Assembly: GCA_021812785.1 (NCBI GenBank)
Contig: JAKAMR010000062.1
Span: 1 to 17,544, forward strand
Length of the DNA: 17,544 bases
Direction of reading: 5' to 3'
Origin: Nitrospirota bacterium
Lineage (GTDB): Bacteria > Nitrospirota > Thermodesulfovibrionia > Thermodesulfovibrionales > JdFR-88
Shown here: one piece after another, positions 14,384-17,544 of the stretch
How the letters are laid out: every line of letters starts with the position of its first letter
Numbering within the stretch: the stretch's first letter is position 1
The notes under the pieces: generated by a model
Database searches by the model: none
The model's input: the letters and a program-made list of their open reading frames with translations, nothing else
Told to the model about the DNA's origin: nothing
Program-made: the position numbers and the translations under genes

Positions 14384-15727
14384 CTAGCCAATATCATAAG
14401 CGCTCATTTTTTCCCAGAGGGTCTTTCTGCTGATGCCAAGGATTTCTGCGGCCCTGGTCTTATTGCCTTGCGTCAGCTTAAGCACATTGAGGATGTGGCC
14501 TTTCTCTGCTGCGGCGGCAACATCGGAAAGGATCGCGCTCTGCCCGGCTTGCTGTCCGCTGGCAACCGGTACCGGCAGTTCATCCTTTTCAATAATTCCG
14601 TCAGGTGCTAGAGTGACACACCTTTCAATAATGTTTTCCAACTCGCGGACGTTGCCGGGATAATCATAGGACAGCAGGGCAAGGGCGGCCTCCCTTGAGA
14701 ACCTGGCATCTCTTGAAAGCCTGCTTCTGTACTTTTCCATGAAGAATTCGATCAGGCCGGGGATGTCTTCCTTCCTCTCCCGCAGCGGAGGGATGTTTAC
14801 CGGTATGACATTCAGCCTGTAGTAAAGGTCCTCCCTGAAACGACCGGACTTCACCGCTTTTTCAAGATTTTTGTTTGTCGCGGCAATGACTCTCACATCC
14901 ACCGTCAATGTGGCGGTCCCGCCGATCCTCTCAAATTGCTTCTCCTGTATGACCCTTAATATTTTTGACTGGGTAAAAAGAGGGAGGTCCCCGATCTCAT
15001 CGAGGAAGATGGTCCCGCCGTCCGCAAGCTCGAACCTCCCAGGCTTTCTTTTCAGCGCGCCCGTAAAGGCTCCCTTTTCATGGCCAAACAGTTCGCTTTC
15101 AATGAGACCTTCCGGCAAGGCGGCGCAATTGACCTTGATAAGAGGTTTATCTTTTCGCCTGCTCTGATAATGAATAGTAGTGGCCACAAGTTCCTTGCCA
15201 GTGCCGCTCTCTCCCAGGACCAACACCGTTGAATCCGATCCCGAGACCTTTTCTATGAGAGAAAAGACCTTCTTCATTTCAAGGCTTTCGCCTATGATAT
15301 TAGGCGCACGGTAGCAACGGCCAAGGTCCTTCCTGAGCCTGATGTTGTCTTCCTTCAGTTTCTTTATCTCCAGCGCTCTTTCGACCAGCAGGAAGAACTC
15401 ATCAAGCGAAAACGGCTTTGTGATGTAGTCAAATGCCCCCAGCTTAATCGCCTCAACAGCGTCTTTTATCGTCCCATAGGCTGTCATTACGATCACGGGG
15501 ACATCTTTCCGGTCCGTTATTTCCCTCACTATGCCGAAACCGTCCATGTCGGGCAGCCTGACATCGGTGACGGCAACATCGTAACAGTCCTCTTTAAGAA
15601 CATCCATTGCGGCAGTCCCTGTTTCAAAGGCCAGGACCTCATACCCGGCCCTTTTAAGCGCGTCTTCCAGACTGATCCGCATCAGCTTGTCGTCTTCTAC
15701 GATAAGGACCGTTTCCATTTTCTTCAT
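14384..15727 (-). CDS. NtrC-family sigma-54-dependent response regulator
   Basis: The 447-residue product has three domains. The receiver (about 5-118) carries the acidic pair Asp12/Asp13, phosphoacceptor Asp55 (VTDVRLPDMDG), Thr82 and Lys104. The AAA+ domain (about 143-375) has Walker A GESGTGKE at 172-179, the sigma-54-contacting GAFTGA at 219-224 and Walker B TIFLDEIGD near 239-247. A Fis-type helix-turn-helix (about 415-445) reads GNKTRAAEILGISRKTLWEK. All catalytic residues are intact. Its ATG overlaps the kinase stop as ATGA; an alternative ATG lies three codons on. Regulators of this type activate sigma-54 promoters from upstream sites, and both elements stand directly downstream. AioR and ArxR are NtrC-type regulators in similar gene sets; orthology is inferred from layout only. 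Confidence 0.95.
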   Translation of the reverse strand: MKKMETVLIVEDDKLMRISLEDALKRAGYEVLAFETGTAAMDVLKEDCYDVAVTDVRLPDMDGFGIVREITDRKDVPVIVMTAYGTIKDAVEAIKLGAFDYITKPFSLDEFFLLVERALEIKKLKEDNIRLRKDLGRCYRAPNIIGESLEMKKVFSLIEKVSGSDSTVLVLGESGTGKELVATTIHYQSRRKDKPLIKVNCAALPEGLIESELFGHEKGAFTGALKRKPGRFELADGGTIFLDEIGDLPLFTQSKILRVIQEKQFERIGGTATLTVDVRVIAATNKNLEKAVKSGRFREDLYYRLNVIPVNIPPLRERKEDIPGLIEFFMEKYRSRLSRDARFSREAALALLSYDYPGNVRELENIIERCVTLAPDGIIEKDELPVPVASGQQAGQSAILSDVAAAAEKGHILNVLKLTQGNKTRAAEILGISRKTLWEKMSAYDIG

Positions 15728-17193
15728 GCGGCGTCCTCCACGGGAAATCTCAGGATGAACCGGCTTCCTTTTCCCGGCTCGCTCTCAACGCCTATATCGC
15801 CATTGTAGTTCCTGATTATTTCATACGTCAACCAGAGTCCCAGCCCAGTTCCTTCTCCGGCAGGCTTTGTGGTAAAAAACGGGTCGAACAGCCTGCCGAT
15901 ATTTTCAGCTTCAATTCCACATCCGTTATCGGCGACCTCAATGGAGATGCCGGAATGTTCCCAGCCTCCGGTGATCTCAAGAGTGCCCCCGCCATCCATG
16001 GCCTGGATCGAATTGATAAAAAGATTGAAGAGTATTTGCTGAAAATCATGCACATCAAATGTAAAACGCAAACCGGCAGGGACCCCGTTTATGAAGGCAA
16101 TCCCGCCCCTTTTCATCTTGTATTCGAGAAAAGCGTAAACACTGTCGACAGCGCCCCTGATGTTCACGTCCACGGGCTTGTGCTCTTCCTTTTGCGACAT
16201 CCAAAGAAGCTTGCTCACGGTGTTTTCTATGCGGCCCATGCCCTCATTTATCAGGTCAAGATATTTTTCCCTGAGTTGGGGGTCGCCGCCGTTTTCCTTA
16301 AGCATCTGGACGAAGTTGAATATCCCTCCAAGGGGGTTGTTTATTTCATGTGCGACGCCTGCAGCAAGGATACCGACAGAGGCCAGCTTTTCCGACTGTA
16401 TCATTTTTTCATGGGTTTTCCTCAGCTCTTCATTGGCCTGCCTGATCCTTGCGATCATGCTGTTGAACCTCTCCCCCAGGACGGCAAGCTCGTCGTGCCC
16501 CCTCACATCGACCTGCAGGTCGAGATAATCACCCCTGGCCTTTTCCATGGTGTTTGAAAGGTGGATAATGGGACTGATAAACCGGCGGCTCAAAAGCATG
16601 ATGATCGCAAAGCCGGCCAGGAGAAAGACCACGGTCATAAGTACGATCTTCCTCACCGTAGATAGTATTTCAAGCTCCGCCTTTTTGAGAGACATTCCCA
16701 GCTTCAGGGTGCCCCATCTTTTAGTGCCTATGGAAAGCGGCACGCCGATGTCAAGGGCGTCATGCCCTCCGGCCGAGAAATGCTGCACAGTGGTGCGGTC
16801 AGCGAAAAGTTCTTTCCAGGTCAATGGGTCGTTATATACCTTCCCGTATTGCCGGATGTCATTGTCGGCGATTACCTTGCCCTTGCCATCCAGGACGGCA
16901 ATATAAAGAAGTGATAAATCCTTTCTCTTGAACATCTCATGTATGTAGTCATCCAAAAGCCCCCCTTCCTCCACGAGCCCGAGCCTTTCATATATGAGGT
17001 CGTTGACGATCGGGATGGCGAGCGTCTCGCCAAGCAGACGTCCCTGTTTTTCCGCCTCCACATACAATATGTCTCTTTCCCTTTGGACCACGAGATATCC
17101 CGCTATGCTCATGGCCGCGATGATGGCGCAGGTCGTAATAATGAAGAACTTGGATTTCATTCCCATCCGGGAAAAGAATGCTGCTATGCTCAT
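15724..17193 (-). CDS. Membrane sensor histidine kinase with periplasmic domain and HAMP
   Basis: The 489-residue product starts MSIAAFFSRM. Transmembrane helices at about 16-36 and 183-202 enclose a periplasmic domain of about 145 residues that looks like a Cache-type sensor (YIAVLDGKGKVIADND, then LDIGVPLSIG and WGTLKLGMSL). HAMP follows (203-255), then a coiled linker. The H-box is AAGVAHEINNPLGG, with phospho-accepting His282. The ATPase domain has the N-box NLFINSIQAM, G1 DNGCGI, F-box FDPFFTTK and G2 GTGLGLW. I chose the ATG at 17193 because it overlaps the binding-protein stop as ATGA; an in-frame start 18 codons earlier lies deep inside that gene. It most likely phosphorylates the next-encoded NtrC-type regulator, and may read ligand binding through the upstream PhnD-like protein, as AioS does with AioX. 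Confidence 0.94.
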   Translation of the reverse strand: MSIAAFFSRMGMKSKFFIITTCAIIAAMSIAGYLVVQRERDILYVEAEKQGRLLGETLAIPIVNDLIYERLGLVEEGGLLDDYIHEMFKRKDLSLLYIAVLDGKGKVIADNDIRQYGKVYNDPLTWKELFADRTTVQHFSAGGHDALDIGVPLSIGTKRWGTLKLGMSLKKAELEILSTVRKIVLMTVVFLLAGFAIIMLLSRRFISPIIHLSNTMEKARGDYLDLQVDVRGHDELAVLGERFNSMIARIRQANEELRKTHEKMIQSEKLASVGILAAGVAHEINNPLGGIFNFVQMLKENGGDPQLREKYLDLINEGMGRIENTVSKLLWMSQKEEHKPVDVNIRGAVDSVYAFLEYKMKRGGIAFINGVPAGLRFTFDVHDFQQILFNLFINSIQAMDGGGTLEITGGWEHSGISIEVADNGCGIEAENIGRLFDPFFTTKPAGEGTGLGLWLTYEIIRNYNGDIGVESEPGKGSRFILRFPVEDAA

Positions 17194-17544
17194 AGCTTCA
17201 TCTTCGAGTGGGATCCCAATACGCAGGTCCTGCAGGTTTTCCTGCATATGCCTTCATAATCACTTTCTCTGGCCTTTACAAAACCTTGCCGGAGGCCCGT
17301 GTCCCTAAGGATTTCCCTGTTTTTTCGGGTGTCAGGTTTTAAAAGCTCCAGAGCTTTTTTTACTGCGTCTGCAACCTCGCTAGGAACTTTCGGCCCTATA
17401 ACGATAGGTCCCGTGGGTATCGGCCCCGATTCTTCGATTATTTTAAGACCGAGACGGCAGAATTTACGGGCGGATGTGTCCCGGACAGCCCCCGCGTCAT
17501 ATTGCCCGCTCAGCACGGCCTTGACGACAGATTCGTCATAATCA
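17190..17544 (-). CDS. PhnD-like periplasmic oxyanion-binding protein (3' part, runs off right edge)
   Basis: The visible 117 C-terminal residues read like the PhnD/phosphonate-binding family: YDESVVKAVLSGQYDAG, AVRDTSARKF, then GPIPTGPIVIGPKVP and a helical end with TRKNREILRDTGLRQGF. The family also includes AioX, ArxX and the sensor half of TtrS, which detect arsenite or tetrathionate beside matching respiratory genes. The gene overlaps the kinase by ATGA, the position AioX-type sensors occupy. The tail carries three cysteines in CRKTCRTC, 11 to 18 residues before the stop, which I do not recall from ordinary PhnD proteins. The ligand-binding N-terminal lobe and signal peptide lie outside the window, so the ligand is unknown. 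No transporter partners are visible. Confidence 0.85.
   Translation of the reverse strand, partial: DYDESVVKAVLSGQYDAGAVRDTSARKFCRLGLKIIEESGPIPTGPIVIGPKVPSEVADAVKKALELLKPDTRKNREILRDTGLRQGFVKARESDYEGICRKTCRTCVLGSHSKMKL

Noticed and set aside
1..17544. CRISPR array, insertion sequence, toxin-antitoxin or phage genes
   Set aside because: No regularly spaced repeats, transposase, integrase or phage structural gene could be found on either strand.

Overview
The window looks like chromosomal DNA of an anaerobic, diderm (Gram-negative-type) bacterium that respires inorganic compounds. The signs are Tat-exported molybdenum and iron-sulfur enzymes, sigma-54 control, hydrogenase maturation genes, a periplasmic thioredoxin-fold protein and a mercury-methylation corrinoid protein. 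A sulfate-, sulfur- or metal-reducing Desulfobacterota or Nitrospirota (Thermodesulfovibrio-like) lineage would fit. I cannot fix the phylum from the sequence alone.

Left block (1-6663). On the minus strand are hgcA (91-1230) and the first 30 codons of hgcB (1-90), the gene pair that makes methylmercury. hgcA carries the diagnostic cap-helix motif NVWCAAGK and five C-terminal membrane helices. Divergent from it is hypB (1385-2053, +), the GTPase that inserts nickel into [NiFe] hydrogenase. hypB converges on a minus-strand, translationally coupled hypF-hypD-hypE operon (6663 to 2149), which makes and delivers the Fe(CN)2CO ligands. hypC, usually found between hypF and hypD, is absent, as are hypA and any hydrogenase structural gene.

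Middle block (6664-9152). A TlpA/ResA-like exported thioredoxin-fold protein (6740-7384, -) has both active-site cysteines replaced by serine. Next come gene-poor DNA with REP-like hairpins (7474-7704), the wreck of a LytS-type membrane/SpoIIE-type phosphatase gene (7797-8602, +), and a tRNA-Leu(UAG) (8641-8725, -).

Right block (9153-17544), all on the minus strand. It reads as one regulated respiratory locus. A PhnD-like periplasmic binding protein (partial), a membrane histidine kinase and an NtrC-family response regulator are joined by ATGA overlaps. Downstream of the regulator lie two copies of GTTAC-N6-GTAAC and a well-formed sigma-54 promoter. That promoter reads into a Tat-exported four-cluster ferredoxin subunit, a TtrA-like molybdopterin oxidoreductase of about 1030 residues, and its TorD-type chaperone. 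The architecture resembles the arsenite-sensing AioXSR/ArxXSR systems and TtrSR, so the likely signal and substrate is an oxyanion such as tetrathionate, arsenate/arsenite or selenate. No membrane quinol-oxidising (NrfD/TtrC-like) subunit is present.

The best leads are the hgcAB-hyp neighbourhood, the complete sigma-54 circuit for an oxidoreductase of unknown substrate, the missing membrane anchor together with an extended B subunit, and the redox-dead TlpA-like protein.
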